A stretch of 64,000 bases of DNA from Hwanghaeella sp965227365 (GCF_965227365.1 NZ_OZ245754.1:4836001-4900000), one strand, 5' to 3'. Positions 25,926 through 35,535 are shown, numbered from the stretch's first letter. The notes: generated by a model not told the origin, from the sequence alone. Numbers and translations: made by a program.

Positions 25926-26808
25926 ACCTGGACTTTCCAAACCGGACATCATTCTGGTCACCGGCATGTCGGGCGCGGGGCGGTCGACCGCGCTGAAAGT
26001 GCTGGAGGACCTGGGGTTCGAGGCGATCGATAACCTGCCGCTCGCCCTGCTGCCGCGGATCACCGCCGGGCAGCGCCAATTGCAGGACGCCAAGCCGCTT
26101 GCGGTCGGCGTCGATGTGCGCAGCCGTGATTTCAGCCCTGAACTGCTTGAGGCCGATATCAATGTGTTGAGCGGGGAGTTGGGCCTGAACGTACGGACCC
26201 TATTCCTGGATTGCGAGGACGGGGTCCTGATCCGCCGTTATGCCGAAACAAGGCGCAAGCACCCGCTGGCCGCCGACCGGCCTGTGGGTGACGGACTTGA
26301 GCTCGAACGTCGTATCCTGACGCCGATGCGGGAAGCGGCGGACCTTGTGGTCGATACGACCGACCTGACGATTTGGGACCTGAAGCAGCGCCTTTCCAAT
26401 GCGTTCCGGATGGCCGGCAAGGCGACGCTGGCCATTACGGTGGCGTCGTTTTCCTATCGCCGCGGCCTGCCGCGCGACGCCGATCTGGTCTTCGATGTGC
26501 GGTTTTTCGCGAACCCGCATTACGATCCGGATTTACGGGAAAAAACCGGTCTGGATGCGGAAGTGGGCGGATATATCGCCCAGGATCCCGATTACGAGGA
26601 TTTTTGGGCTCGCCTTACCGGCTTGCTGGATATTACCCTTCCCCGGTATGAACGCGAGGGGAAGAGCTATCTGACCGTTGCCTTCGGATGCACCGGGGGC
26701 AAGCATCGGTCGGTTCACTTCGCCGAACGGTTGGCGGCATGGCTCCAACAGAAGGGCTGGTCCGCAGGGTTGACGCACCGGGATTTGGAAACATCCAAAC
26801 AGACATAA
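25912..26808 (+). CDS. rapZ: RNase adapter protein RapZ
   Basis: The 298-residue protein begins at a GTG inside the hprK 3' end. It has a P-loop (GMSGAGRST, residues 18-26), the DNLP motif and the conserved C-terminal GCTGGKHRSV. In enterobacteria RapZ binds small RNAs and directs RNase E to them to control amino-sugar synthesis; its role next to the alphaproteobacterial PTS genes is less clear. The overlap with hprK implies translational coupling. Confidence 0.93.
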   Translation: MPEGKPGLSKPDIILVTGMSGAGRSTALKVLEDLGFEAIDNLPLALLPRITAGQRQLQDAKPLAVGVDVRSRDFSPELLEADINVLSGELGLNVRTLFLDCEDGVLIRRYAETRRKHPLAADRPVGDGLELERRILTPMREAADLVVDTTDLTIWDLKQRLSNAFRMAGKATLAITVASFSYRRGLPRDADLVFDVRFFANPHYDPDLREKTGLDAEVGGYIAQDPDYEDFWARLTGLLDITLPRYEREGKSYLTVAFGCTGGKHRSVHFAERLAAWLQQKGWSAGLTHRDLETSKQT

Positions 26809-26888
26809 AGGTGCGCGGCCCGCTTTGAAGGGATGAGGCGCGATGAAAATCCGGAAAACAGGGGCGGGTTCAAGGGAAGAATGACGGA

Positions 26889-27284
26889 ATGATCGGTCTG
26901 GTTTTGGTAACCCATGGGCGGTTGGCGGAGGAATTCGTCGCTGCGATGGAACATGTCGTCGGTCCGCAGGAGGATGTGCGCGCCATCTGCATCGGTCCCG
27001 ATGACGATATGGAGCAGCGTCGCCAGGACATCCTGGACGGTGCACGGGCTGTGGATTCGGGCGACGGGGTCGTGGTCCTGACCGACATGTTCGGCGGTAC
27101 GCCCTCCAACCTGGCGATTTCCATTATGGACAAAGCGCGGGTGGAAGTGGTCGCGGGCCTCAATCTGCCGATGCTGATCAAGCTGGCCAGCGTCCGCGAG
27201 ACGGAACCAATGGACCAAGCCGTCGCCGCGGCGCAGGAAGCCGGCAAGAAATATATCAATGTCGCGAGCAGTCTTCTGGGCTGA
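26889..27284 (+). CDS. PTS EIIA component, mannose family
   Basis: The 131-residue protein is an EIIA-Man domain: IGLVLVTHG with active His9, and the conserved TDMFGGTPSN. It accepts phosphate from HPr. No EIIB or EIIC is nearby, so it probably has a regulatory role, as in other alphaproteobacteria with an incomplete PTS. It lies 80 bp after rapZ and 68 bp before the HPr gene. Confidence 0.92.
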   Translation: MIGLVLVTHGRLAEEFVAAMEHVVGPQEDVRAICIGPDDDMEQRRQDILDGARAVDSGDGVVVLTDMFGGTPSNLAISIMDKARVEVVAGLNLPMLIKLASVRETEPMDQAVAAAQEAGKKYINVASSLLG

Positions 27285-27352
27285 TCCAAATCGTTCAGAA
27301 AAACGCGGCGGTACAGTCGCGTGTCACAAAAACAAGAAGCTTCAGGGATAGT

Positions 27353-27628
27353 ATGAAATCCGGCCCGATCGACCTCACCATCTGCAACCAGCGGGGCTTG
27401 CATGCCCGTGCCGCTGCCAAATTCGTCAAACTGGCGGGTGACTATGATGCGGAAGTGACGGTAACCAAGGACGGGACCTCGGTCACAGGAACCTCGATCA
27501 TGGGCTTGATGATGCTGGCCGCGGCGAAGGGCACGTCCATCCGCGTGGAGGCGGAAGGGCCGCAAGCCGACGATGCGCTGCAGGCTTTGTCAGGGCTGGT
27601 AGCCGGTGGCTTCGATGAGACCGACTGA
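27353..27628 (+). CDS. ptsH: Phosphocarrier protein HPr
   Basis: The 91-residue protein has the active-site His17 in GLHARAA and the regulatory Ser48 in GTSIMGLM, the target of HprK. It passes phosphate from Enzyme I to the EIIA. Its 3' end overlaps the Enzyme I gene, so the two are translationally coupled. Confidence 0.94.
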   Translation: MKSGPIDLTICNQRGLHARAAAKFVKLAGDYDAEVTVTKDGTSVTGTSIMGLMMLAAAKGTSIRVEAEGPQADDALQALSGLVAGGFDETD

Positions 27629-29450
27629 CGGAAAAAAGGCCCAGGACCAAACCGATCAGGCGCCGCCGGAAGCAACTGAGGCCGTAAACCAAATGGCGAC
27701 CTTTCTGGGCGTCGGCGTTGCGCCGGGCATTGTCATCGGTCCGGCCAGGGTTATCGAATCCGGTTCACTTTCCGTGCCGGAATATGCCTTGAAGACCGAT
27801 GGCGACGTTGACGCCGACGTTGAAAGGCTGGAACGGGCGCTGGCGAAATCGCGCCGTCAGCTCAAAGCGTTGCGGGCCAAATCAAAGACCCTGCCACCTG
27901 CAGCCGCGGAGGAAATGGGGTATCTGCTGGACGCGCATGGCGCCATGCTGGACGAATCCCGGCTGGTGCGCGGCTTTCGCCGGAGGATCCAGGAAGGGCG
28001 CATCAACGCCGAAGCCGCGGTGCAGACCGAAGTCACCCATATGGCGCGCGGTTTCGAACAGCTCGACGACCCCTATATCGCTGCGCGGGCGACGGATGTC
28101 CGGGAAGTGGGAGGTCGGGTTCTCAGGAATTTGATGGAAAGAAAATCGCCATCGCTCGGTGAACTCAAGGCCGGAACGATCCTGATCGCGGAAGAAATCA
28201 CGCCGGCGGATACGGCCCAAATGGACCCGGCGGTGGTTGGCGGATTCGCCGCCGTGCTGGGCGGGGCCGAGGGCCATGCGGCGATCATGGCGCGGTCGCT
28301 GGGCCTTCCCGCGGTGCTTGGCGCCGCCGGCTTACTGCAGAATGTGAAGTCCGGCGACACCGTGATCGTCGACGGACAGGGCGGACGCATTGTCGTCAAC
28401 CCGAACGCAGAAACCACCCGGCGCTATGAAGACAAGCGCGCGGCCCTGCTGCGTGAAACCGCGAAGCTGGAACGTCTGCGCGACGTGCCCGGAATCACCG
28501 CCGACGGGGCAAAGGTGACGCTGCTGGCAAATCTGGAATTGGTTCGTGACGCCAAACAGGCCGATGCTGCGGGTGCCGAAGGGATCGGGCTGCTGCGCAC
28601 CGAGTTCATGTTCATGAACCGTAGCGAAGTGCCGAACGAGGACGAGCAGTACCAGACGCTCAGCGCCGTGGTGAAACACATGGCAGGCCGTCCGGTCACG
28701 ATCCGAACCTTGGATATCGGGGGCGAGAAACTCGCCTATTCCTTGGGCTCCATCCTGGAAGCCCATGTCGGAGACGCGGTGAACCCCGCCCTCGGCGTAC
28801 GAGCGATCCGCCTGTCACTGCGGGAACCGAAACTGTTCGAAGCCCAGCTCTGCGCCATTTTGAGGGCGGCGGCGCATGGGCCGGTGCGCATTTTGTTGCC
28901 GATGATCACGACCCCCGGCGAAGTGAAACAAGTCCGCGACATCGTGACACGGCTTTGGCAGCGTTTGCAGCGGCGCGGTGTCGACCTGCCGGAGAAGATC
29001 CCGCCGATCGGGGTGATGATTGAAATTCCTGGCGCGGCGCTGGCCGCCGATGCCTTGGCGCAGACGGCGGATTTCTTCGCCATCGGCAGCAATGACCTGA
29101 CCATGTACACGCTGGCGATCGACCGGGCGGACGAGCGCGTGGCCCATCTCTACAATCCATTGCATCCGGCGGTGCTGCGTTTGATCGAATTCACCGTTCA
29201 GGCTGCGCTTCGGGCGCGAATTCCGGTCAGTATTTGCGGGGAGATCGCCGGCGACCCGCGGTTCACACCGCTGTTGCTCGGGTTCGGCGTGCGCGAACTG
29301 TCGATGTCCCCGATGGCGCTTGCGCGGGTCAAGCAACGCATCTTGAAACTGGATACCGCGGACGCGGCCCGGCGGGCACGGCTGGTTATGGAAATCGCCG
29401 ATTCCGGGCGTATCGCCGCCTTGCTGGACGACATGAACGGGCTTGCTTAG
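27615..29450 (+). CDS. ptsI: Phosphoenolpyruvate--protein phosphotransferase (Enzyme I)
   Basis: A protein of about 611 residues that takes phosphate from PEP and passes it to HPr. It has the phospho-His in GGAEGHAAIMARSLGLP, the PEP-binding GIGLLRTEFMF and GSNDLTMYTLAIDR, and the active Cys in ISICGEIAGD. No GAF domain precedes it, so it is not PtsP-like. The start is uncertain: GTG 27606, ATG 27615 and ATG 27693 (MATFLGVG) are all in frame; family N-termini begin near 27693, while the overlap with ptsH favours an earlier one. Confidence 0.93.
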   Translation: MRPTDGKKAQDQTDQAPPEATEAVNQMATFLGVGVAPGIVIGPARVIESGSLSVPEYALKTDGDVDADVERLERALAKSRRQLKALRAKSKTLPPAAAEEMGYLLDAHGAMLDESRLVRGFRRRIQEGRINAEAAVQTEVTHMARGFEQLDDPYIAARATDVREVGGRVLRNLMERKSPSLGELKAGTILIAEEITPADTAQMDPAVVGGFAAVLGGAEGHAAIMARSLGLPAVLGAAGLLQNVKSGDTVIVDGQGGRIVVNPNAETTRRYEDKRAALLRETAKLERLRDVPGITADGAKVTLLANLELVRDAKQADAAGAEGIGLLRTEFMFMNRSEVPNEDEQYQTLSAVVKHMAGRPVTIRTLDIGGEKLAYSLGSILEAHVGDAVNPALGVRAIRLSLREPKLFEAQLCAILRAAAHGPVRILLPMITTPGEVKQVRDIVTRLWQRLQRRGVDLPEKIPPIGVMIEIPGAALAADALAQTADFFAIGSNDLTMYTLAIDRADERVAHLYNPLHPAVLRLIEFTVQAALRARIPVSICGEIAGDPRFTPLLLGFGVRELSMSPMALARVKQRILKLDTADAARRARLVMEIADSGRIAALLDDMNGLA

Positions 29451-29654
29451 GACCTGGAACCGCAGCAGATTGATTGCGGAATGACTTGAATTTGATCTTT
29501 TTGTGGCGCGAATACTTGTCCGGCCATGTCGTCGTTATTGCGAAATTAACCTTTTTATGAGTACTGTCCTGCGGTTCCCAAGCCGTCGACGGGTCGAAAA
29601 CCCACTGGCTGAACGGCGAGGGAGGGCAGGTTACCACCGAAGTGGGGAGGTCTG

Positions 29655-30263
29655 ATGACTTCGTTCGGAAACGGAACGCAAAAGGGGATGGCACGCCGGA
29701 TGCGCGGCATGGCGGCAACGCTAGCCCTTGTTGCCATGGCAACGCCGGCGGTTGCGGGCAGTGTGCAGGTGGCCTGCGAACAAGACGCCGATTTCAAGGA
29801 TCTGGGCGCGAACATGATCGTCGCCCCCGCAAACGTGGACAGCATTCCGCGCGGTGAAAAGGCGAAAGCCGTTCGCTTCCTGCAAAGCGAATTGATGGTT
29901 GCCGCACTGGCTTGTGACGCGCGTCAGCAGTACGGGAATTTCGTTCAGCGCTACAAGGTCAGTCTTGTCAGCAGCGGTCGTGATCTGAAAAACCATTTTG
30001 AAAAGGCGCATGGCCAGAAGAAGGGCTTCGCCGAGCTGAACCGGTTCGTCACCCGGATGGCGAACAAGGCGTCCGGCCGCATGGCGTCCTTCGGTGCCGG
30101 TTTCTGCTCCGATATGCACGCAACCTACGAGCATTTGCTGTCGCAAGACACTATCCAGCTATCCGGTTATTCGCTCGGATATCAGGCCCGCGTCGAGAGC
30201 CAGGAAAAACTGGTCGCGGCCGGTTGCGATCAGCCGCAGCAGTTGTCCGCCGTCACCGAATAA
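29655..30263 (+). CDS. Hypothetical secreted protein
   Basis: A 202-residue protein with a long, basic signal peptide (cleavage near AVAGS, about residue 35) and a helical mature part. Four cysteines remain (in VACEQ, LACDAR, GFCSDM and AGCDQ) and could form two disulfides in the periplasm. GGGGAGG just before ATG 29655 supports this start. I do not recognise the family. It stands alone after ptsI with about 200 bp of leader. Confidence 0.75.
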   Translation: MTSFGNGTQKGMARRMRGMAATLALVAMATPAVAGSVQVACEQDADFKDLGANMIVAPANVDSIPRGEKAKAVRFLQSELMVAALACDARQQYGNFVQRYKVSLVSSGRDLKNHFEKAHGQKKGFAELNRFVTRMANKASGRMASFGAGFCSDMHATYEHLLSQDTIQLSGYSLGYQARVESQEKLVAAGCDQPQQLSAVTE

Positions 30264-30305
30264 CGGCGGAAACAGAAACTCCGCAAGAGTCTTAGCCGCC
30301 CTGCA

Positions 30306-31223
30306 TCAGTGGGGCGGTTCCGGTTTTGTCGGCGGCCGGGCTAATTGCCGCTCTCGGTAAACGACATAAAGCGCGCTTCCGACGATGACGGAAGCACCCG
30401 CCCAGGTAATGATTCCGACTGTTTCCTCGAAGGCGACCCAACCGACCAGGGCGATGAAGGGCAGCCGGGTGTAATCGAAGGGTAGAACGACGGAAGCGTC
30501 TGCTGCCTTGAAACTGCTGGTCAGGAACATTTGAGCGGTGACGCCGAAGAAGCCCAGCAGAACCCCCAGGATCCAGAATTCCGCCGTCATCGGGACCCAG
30601 ACCGCCAAGGCGAATGGCAGGGTCGCGACGGTCAGGATCAACGATGTATAGAAAACCACCCTGCCGGCGGGCTCCGTCCCGGTAAGCGCCTTGATACAAA
30701 GCGCCGCTGTCGCCATACCGCAGGCCGCGCCGACGGCGGCCAAGGCCCCAGGCTCCAACGCTTCCGCGCCCGGACGCAGGATGATCAACACGCCTGTGAA
30801 GCCGATAACGACGGCTGTCCAACGCCGTGCCCTGACCGTTTCCTTCAGGACGAGCGCGCTTCCGATCGTGGCGAAGAGCGGCGCCGTGAAGCTGATCGCG
30901 GTCGCTTCCGCCAGGGGGATGGATACGACGGCGGTCATCCAGAACAACATCGCTGTCGTCGCCGCCCCGCCGCGGAACAGGTACAGTTTCCAGCGGCGGG
31001 TCTTCAATTGCTCCAAGCCGCCCTTCAGCGTGAACGGCAGGATGAACAGCAGGGCGAAGATCGATCTCAGGAAAGCGATTTGGAACGGATGCATGCCCTG
31101 GTCGGCCGCTTCACGCACGAAACCGTTCATGACGGCGAACAGGGCCGCGGATACGATCATCCAAGCGGCGCCCCAGACAGGGCCGCTCAAGACAGTCGGG
31201 CTTGTGTTGCGCTTACCGTTCAC
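30306..31223 (-). CDS. DMT (EamA) family transporter
   Basis: The 305-residue membrane protein has about ten membrane segments in two EamA repeats (GAAWMIVSAALFAVMNGFV; AAVGAACGMATAALCIKAL). The PFQIAFLRSIFALLFILPF and PLFATIGSALVLKE segments are typical. These proteins export amino acids, metabolites or toxic compounds; no substrate can be assigned. It starts at a GTG. It is divergent from the acetoacetate-CoA ligase gene. Confidence 0.88.
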   Translation of the reverse strand: MNGKRNTSPTVLSGPVWGAAWMIVSAALFAVMNGFVREAADQGMHPFQIAFLRSIFALLFILPFTLKGGLEQLKTRRWKLYLFRGGAATTAMLFWMTAVVSIPLAEATAISFTAPLFATIGSALVLKETVRARRWTAVVIGFTGVLIILRPGAEALEPGALAAVGAACGMATAALCIKALTGTEPAGRVVFYTSLILTVATLPFALAVWVPMTAEFWILGVLLGFFGVTAQMFLTSSFKAADASVVLPFDYTRLPFIALVGWVAFEETVGIITWAGASVIVGSALYVVYRERQLARPPTKPEPPH

Positions 31224-31409
31224 GAATATCCGTCAAAAGACCGAAGGCCCATGCCGTCGGGTGCTCGGGGCGCAAGCCTGACGGATGCCTTGCGGCATTG
31301 CGGGCACTTGGAGCACCCGTTCGCTCGTGCTATCCCAGCGCGCGAAATTCAACAAGGTATGGGGCGGGAACAAGTCTGTGTCCGCGCCATGTTTGGGGGA
31401 CCCTTTACC

Positions 31410-33380
31410 ATGAACGACATCTCGGGCGCTAAACCGCTGTGGCAACCCTCCGCTGAACAGGTCGCGGGAACGACGATGACCGCTTTCACGCGTGAGCTTG
31501 AATCACGGTACGGCGTCACCCTTCCGGACTTCGCCGCGTTGCACGCGTTTTCCGTCAACGAAGCGGAAAAGTTCTGGGACTCGTTTTGGGACTTCGCTGG
31601 CATCATCGCCGAAACGAAGGGCGAGCGCGTCCTGATCGATGCGGACAAGATGCCCGGCGCCCAGTTCTTTCCCGATGCGAAACTGAACTTCGCGGAGAAC
31701 CTGCTGCGCCGGCGGGATGACGGCGACGCGCTGGTCTTCTGGTCGGAAGACAAGGTGAAACGCCGGATGAGCTGGGGGGAACTCCATGCCCTGGTTTCGA
31801 AACTCTCCCAGGCGCTGAAAGCCTGCGGCGTCGGTCCCGGCGACCGTGTGGCGGGCTTTGTCCCGAACATGCCTGAAACAATTGCGGCCATGCTGGCGGC
31901 GACCTCGCTGGGGGCGATCTGGACCTCCTGCTCCCCCGATTTCGGTGTGCGCGGGGTGCTCGACCGGTTCGGTCAGACCGAACCGAAGGTCCTGTTCACC
32001 GCCGACGGTTATTTCTACAACGGCAAGACCATTGAGAGCCTGCCGCGGGTTCGTGAATTCCTCACTGACCTTCCCAGTGTCGAGAAGGTCGTCGTCATGC
32101 CGCTTATCAGCGATGAACCGGATTGTTCCGCTGTGGCCGGCGCGCAGAGCATCGCCGAGTTCACCGCCGGTTTCGACGCCGGCGAGATCGACTACGTGCG
32201 ACTGCCGTTCAACCATCCGCTCTATGTCATGTATTCCTCCGGCACGACCGGTGTGCCGAAATGCATCGTGCATGGGGCGGGCGGAACGCTGATCAACCAG
32301 ATGAAGGAGCATATGCTCCATACCGATACCAAGCCGGGCGATCGCGCCTTCTATTTCACCACCTGCGGCTGGATGATGTGGAATTGGCTGGTGGCGGGCC
32401 TCGCTTGCGAAGCCACGTTGTTGCTGTTCGACGGGTCGCCCTTCGCGCCGGACGGCAATATCCTGTTCGACTATGCCGACGCGGAAAAGATGACGCTGTT
32501 CGGAACCTCCGCCAAATGGATCGACGCGATCAACAAGGGCGGGCTGGTGCCGAAGGAAAGCCATGATCTTTCCACGGTGAAGGTAATGACTTCGACGGGT
32601 TCCCCGCTGGTGCCGGAAAGCTTCGATTTCGTCTACGAGAAGGTGAAGACCGACATGCAGTTGGCTTCGATCTCTGGCGGGACGGACATTGTCGGCTGTT
32701 TCATGCTGGGCAATCCGAACGGGCCGGTCTGGCGCGGCGAGATTCAGGCCCTCGGCCTGGGCATGGACGTTCAGGTCTATGACGACGACGGCAAGCCGAT
32801 CCGTGGCGAAAAGGGTGAACTCGTCTGCTGCAAACCATTCCCGAACATGCCGGTGATGTTCTGGAACGACGATGACGGCAGCCGTTACCGGGGCGCCTAT
32901 TTCGAGAAATATGACAACATCTGGTGCCACGGCGATTTTGTGGAACTGACCGACCATGACGGCATCATCGTCTATGGCAGGTCGGATGCTACGCTGAACC
33001 CGGGTGGCGTGCGGATCGGAACAGCGGAAATCTACCGCCAGGTCGAAACCTTCCCGCAGGTGCTGGAAGCCATCGTGATCGGACAGGATTGGGACAACGA
33101 TACCCGTGTCGTCCTGTTCGTGCGGATGGCCGAAGGTGAAGAATTGACGGAAGCGCTGCAGAAGGAAATTCGCACCCGGATCCGAACCAATTGCACACCG
33201 CGCCACGTGCCCGCCAAAATCGTCGCGATCGACGATATTCCGCGTACAAAGTCCGGCAAGATCACTGAACTTGCCGTGCGTGACGTGGTGCACGGCCGCG
33301 CGGTTAAGAACCAGGAAGCGCTCGCCAATCCGGAAGCCTTGAAGCTCTACGAAAATATTCCGACGCTTCAGGAAGACTAG
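31410..33380 (+). CDS. Acetoacetate--CoA ligase (acetoacetyl-CoA synthetase)
   Basis: The 656-residue adenylating enzyme has the ATP-binding YSSGTTGVPKCIVHG, the CGWMMWNW segment characteristic of acetoacetyl-CoA synthetases, GGTDIVGCF, YGRSDATLNPGGVRIGTAEIY and the C-terminal catalytic Lys in PRTKSGKI. It activates acetoacetate from polyhydroxybutyrate or ketone breakdown to acetoacetyl-CoA. I chose ATG 31410, with GGGGGA upstream and a family-typical length; the long open upstream extension is antisense to the DMT gene. Confidence 0.94.
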   Translation: MNDISGAKPLWQPSAEQVAGTTMTAFTRELESRYGVTLPDFAALHAFSVNEAEKFWDSFWDFAGIIAETKGERVLIDADKMPGAQFFPDAKLNFAENLLRRRDDGDALVFWSEDKVKRRMSWGELHALVSKLSQALKACGVGPGDRVAGFVPNMPETIAAMLAATSLGAIWTSCSPDFGVRGVLDRFGQTEPKVLFTADGYFYNGKTIESLPRVREFLTDLPSVEKVVVMPLISDEPDCSAVAGAQSIAEFTAGFDAGEIDYVRLPFNHPLYVMYSSGTTGVPKCIVHGAGGTLINQMKEHMLHTDTKPGDRAFYFTTCGWMMWNWLVAGLACEATLLLFDGSPFAPDGNILFDYADAEKMTLFGTSAKWIDAINKGGLVPKESHDLSTVKVMTSTGSPLVPESFDFVYEKVKTDMQLASISGGTDIVGCFMLGNPNGPVWRGEIQALGLGMDVQVYDDDGKPIRGEKGELVCCKPFPNMPVMFWNDDDGSRYRGAYFEKYDNIWCHGDFVELTDHDGIIVYGRSDATLNPGGVRIGTAEIYRQVETFPQVLEAIVIGQDWDNDTRVVLFVRMAEGEELTEALQKEIRTRIRTNCTPRHVPAKIVAIDDIPRTKSGKITELAVRDVVHGRAVKNQEALANPEALKLYENIPTLQED

Positions 33381-33402
33381 GCGACGGTTCGGAGAATGGG
33401 AT

Positions 33403-33427
33403 GGGAAGCGGAGTCGCTCCCCTTTCC
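33403..33427. terminator. Possible bidirectional terminator hairpin
   Basis: Between two convergent genes, GGGAAGCGGAG (33403-33413) and CTCCCCTTTCC (33417-33427) can pair with small internal mismatches around a TCG loop. No long T-tract follows, so this is tentative. Confidence 0.35.
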
Positions 33428-33437
33428 GTATACCGAA

Positions 33438-34964
33438 CTATTGCCGCAAGGCTTCCGACAACCGTATCACGGCTTTCGGAATCTCGTCCTCGTCCACCGC
33501 CGCGTAACCCAGCATCAATCCCTGTTGCGCCGGATATTCGTGAAAGAAGGATGACAGCGGGGAAACCGTGATGCCGGCGGCTTCCGCCCTGCGGGTCGCC
33601 TGTATGTCGTCCATCCTTACTGTCAGTTGGGGTTTCTGCCGGGCCAGGATGTGCATGCCGGCCTCCGCCGGGGCGATGGTCAACAGGTCGTCCATATGGT
33701 CCCGGACCGCGGAAACCAGCAATGCCTGGCGTTGGGCGTAAAGCTTGCGCATGCGGCGCAGATGGGCGGCGAAATACCCATCTTCGATGAAGGCTGTCAG
33801 GGCCGGCTGGGCAACGGTGGACGGATGGTCGTCCAAGGCGGCCCGTGCGAAGCGGAATGAATCCGTCAAATCCGGCGGGACGATGAGATAGCCCAGCCGC
33901 AGGGACGGAAACATGGTCTTGGAAAAGCTGCCGACATAAACGACGCGGTTGTCCCGGTCCAATCCCTGCAATGCGGCCAGCGGCTTTCCAGAATATCGGT
34001 ACTCGCTGTCGTAGTCGTCCTCGATGATCCAGCCGTCGACCCGCTGTGCCCAGTCCAGTAGAGCGAGGCGCCGGGCCAAGGACATGGTAACGCCGAGCGG
34101 GTACTGGTGAGACGGCGCGACACAGACGAAACGCGCATCCGGCGCCTTGGCTTCCCCGGTGACGATGTCCAAGCCTTCCCCATCGACCGGGGTAGGCACG
34201 GCCGTCACGCCGGCCGCCATCAGCGCCCCGCGGACGCCGGGATAGCCGGGGTCTTCGACCAATGCGCGGTCGCCTTCGTCTAGCAGCACATGAGCGGCGA
34301 GGCCGATGGCTTGTTGAGCGCCCGAAACGATGATGACCTGTTCGACCTCGCACCGGACCCCGCGGGCGGTGCGGACGTAATCGGCAATTGCCCGGCGCAG
34401 GGGCATGTAACCCGCGGGTTCGGTATTTGCCATCAGGTCCATCGGCGGGCGCCGCCAGGCCCTGGCCATTAGGCGCGCCCAGATGTCGAAGGGGAAATTG
34501 CGCAACTCCGGAACGCCGGGCGCGAAGGCCAATCCGCGCCGCGTCCGCCGCCGGCGCAATCCCGCAAGCTGGGTCCCGCGGCGGGACAGCCCGCGCTGGC
34601 GGGGGGACGATTTGATGTCGTGCAACGCAGTCCCACGCCCATCGCCATCCGGTCCGCCGATGACCGACAGAGCCTCTTCCGGCAATTCGCTGGTGACGAA
34701 GGTGCCGGCCCCGACACGGCCTTCAAGATAGCCTTCGGCCAGCAGCTGATCGAAGGCGGCCGTCACCGTGTTCCGGGAAATGTCCAAGTCGCGCGCCAGG
34801 GTTCGGGTTGCAGGCAGCCGCGACCCGGCTTGCAAGCGTCCCGTCAGAATCGTCTCGCGTAGCTGTTCATAAAGCTGCCGGTGCAGCGGGTCCTCCGCGG
34901 TCCGGTCCAGGCTTATGGGCAGAACGGCGGCCTTTGTGGTTCTAAGGGCAAGTCTCGTTGTCAT
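33438..34964 (-). CDS. MocR/PdxR-family regulator (GntR HTH plus aminotransferase-like domain)
   Basis: The 508-residue protein has an N-terminal GntR winged helix (LHRQLYEQLRETILTGRLQAGSRLPATRTLARDLDISRNTV), a linker rich in Arg, and a fold-I aminotransferase-like domain with the PLP Lys in GSFSKTMFPSLRLGY and the DDYDSEYRY motif. MocR regulators sense PLP or aldimines and often control vitamin B6 or amino-acid genes. It is divergent from the GNAT and PPOX genes and probably regulates them and itself. Confidence 0.92.
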   Translation of the reverse strand: MTTRLALRTTKAAVLPISLDRTAEDPLHRQLYEQLRETILTGRLQAGSRLPATRTLARDLDISRNTVTAAFDQLLAEGYLEGRVGAGTFVTSELPEEALSVIGGPDGDGRGTALHDIKSSPRQRGLSRRGTQLAGLRRRRTRRGLAFAPGVPELRNFPFDIWARLMARAWRRPPMDLMANTEPAGYMPLRRAIADYVRTARGVRCEVEQVIIVSGAQQAIGLAAHVLLDEGDRALVEDPGYPGVRGALMAAGVTAVPTPVDGEGLDIVTGEAKAPDARFVCVAPSHQYPLGVTMSLARRLALLDWAQRVDGWIIEDDYDSEYRYSGKPLAALQGLDRDNRVVYVGSFSKTMFPSLRLGYLIVPPDLTDSFRFARAALDDHPSTVAQPALTAFIEDGYFAAHLRRMRKLYAQRQALLVSAVRDHMDDLLTIAPAEAGMHILARQKPQLTVRMDDIQATRRAEAAGITVSPLSSFFHEYPAQQGLMLGYAAVDEDEIPKAVIRLSEALRQ

Positions 34965-34965
34965 T

Positions 34966-35010
34966 ATTCTTCCATAGAATGGCCCTGTTGAATTGGCAAG
35001 AATGGTTCTT
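34966..35010. promoter_or_regulatory. Candidate MocR operators
   Basis: In the divergent interval, ATTCT (34966-34970) and AGAAT (34976-34980) form one inverted repeat, and AAGAA (34998-35002) and TTCTT (35006-35010) form another. The word AGAATGG is directly repeated at 34976-34982 and 34999-35005, 23 bp apart. MocR sites are often direct repeats about two helical turns apart, which fits. Confidence 0.45.
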
Positions 35011-35067
35011 TAGGGAAAGCCAATATGGAGCCAAGATTTGCGTAGATTTTGAAAGAATGAGGGTTCC

Positions 35068-35535
35068 ATGACTGACTCTGGGCATGACATCACGATCCGG
35101 TATCTCGAACCGGGGGACGAAGCGGAATGGCGGCGGCTTTGGACCGGCTATCTCGAATTCTATGAAACGGTGCTGCCGGACGAGGTGTATCGTTCAAGTT
35201 TCGACCGGATGATGCAGGGGAATGCGGGCGTTGCGAACGAATATCGGGGCCTGCTGGCCCTGGTCGACGGCAAGCCGGCCGGTCTGGTGCATTACCTGTT
35301 TCATCGCCATGGCTGGAAGATCGAGAACTGCTGTTACCTGCAGGATCTGTTTGTCGATCCGGCGTTTCGCGGAACGGGCCTCGGCCGTGCGCTGATCGAA
35401 GCGGTTTACGAAAAGGCTGACGCCGAAGGCTGCCCGGCCGTTTATTGGCTGACACAGGAATTCAACCACACGGCACGTCAGCTCTATGACCGGATCGGCG
35501 TTCTGACACCCTTTATCAAATACAACAGACCCTAG
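35068..35535 (+). CDS. GNAT family N-acetyltransferase
   Basis: The 155-residue protein has the GNAT acetyl-CoA site in LQDLFVDPAFRGTGLGRALIEAVYEKA (the RGTGLG loop) and the C-terminal TRQLYDRIG-type helix (ARQLYDRIGV). It transfers an acetyl group to an amine; substrate unknown. It is the first gene divergent from the MocR regulator. Its stop codon lies inside an 11-bp hairpin before the PPOX gene. Confidence 0.9.
   Translation: MTDSGHDITIRYLEPGDEAEWRRLWTGYLEFYETVLPDEVYRSSFDRMMQGNAGVANEYRGLLALVDGKPAGLVHYLFHRHGWKIENCCYLQDLFVDPAFRGTGLGRALIEAVYEKADAEGCPAVYWLTQEFNHTARQLYDRIGVLTPFIKYNRP

Noticed and set aside
29546..29551. CtrA-type half-site TTAACC here and at 55330-55335
   Set aside because: Only single half-sites, without the second TTAA at the right spacing; too frequent by chance.
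30531..31409. N-terminal extension of the acetoacetate-CoA ligase frame
   Set aside because: It is antisense to a clear DMT transporter gene and exceeds the family length; ATG 31410 has a ribosome-binding site.
31503..33293. 596-codon minus-strand frame over acetoacetate-CoA ligase
   Set aside because: Antisense shadow; no motif, and the plus strand gives a full-length known enzyme.
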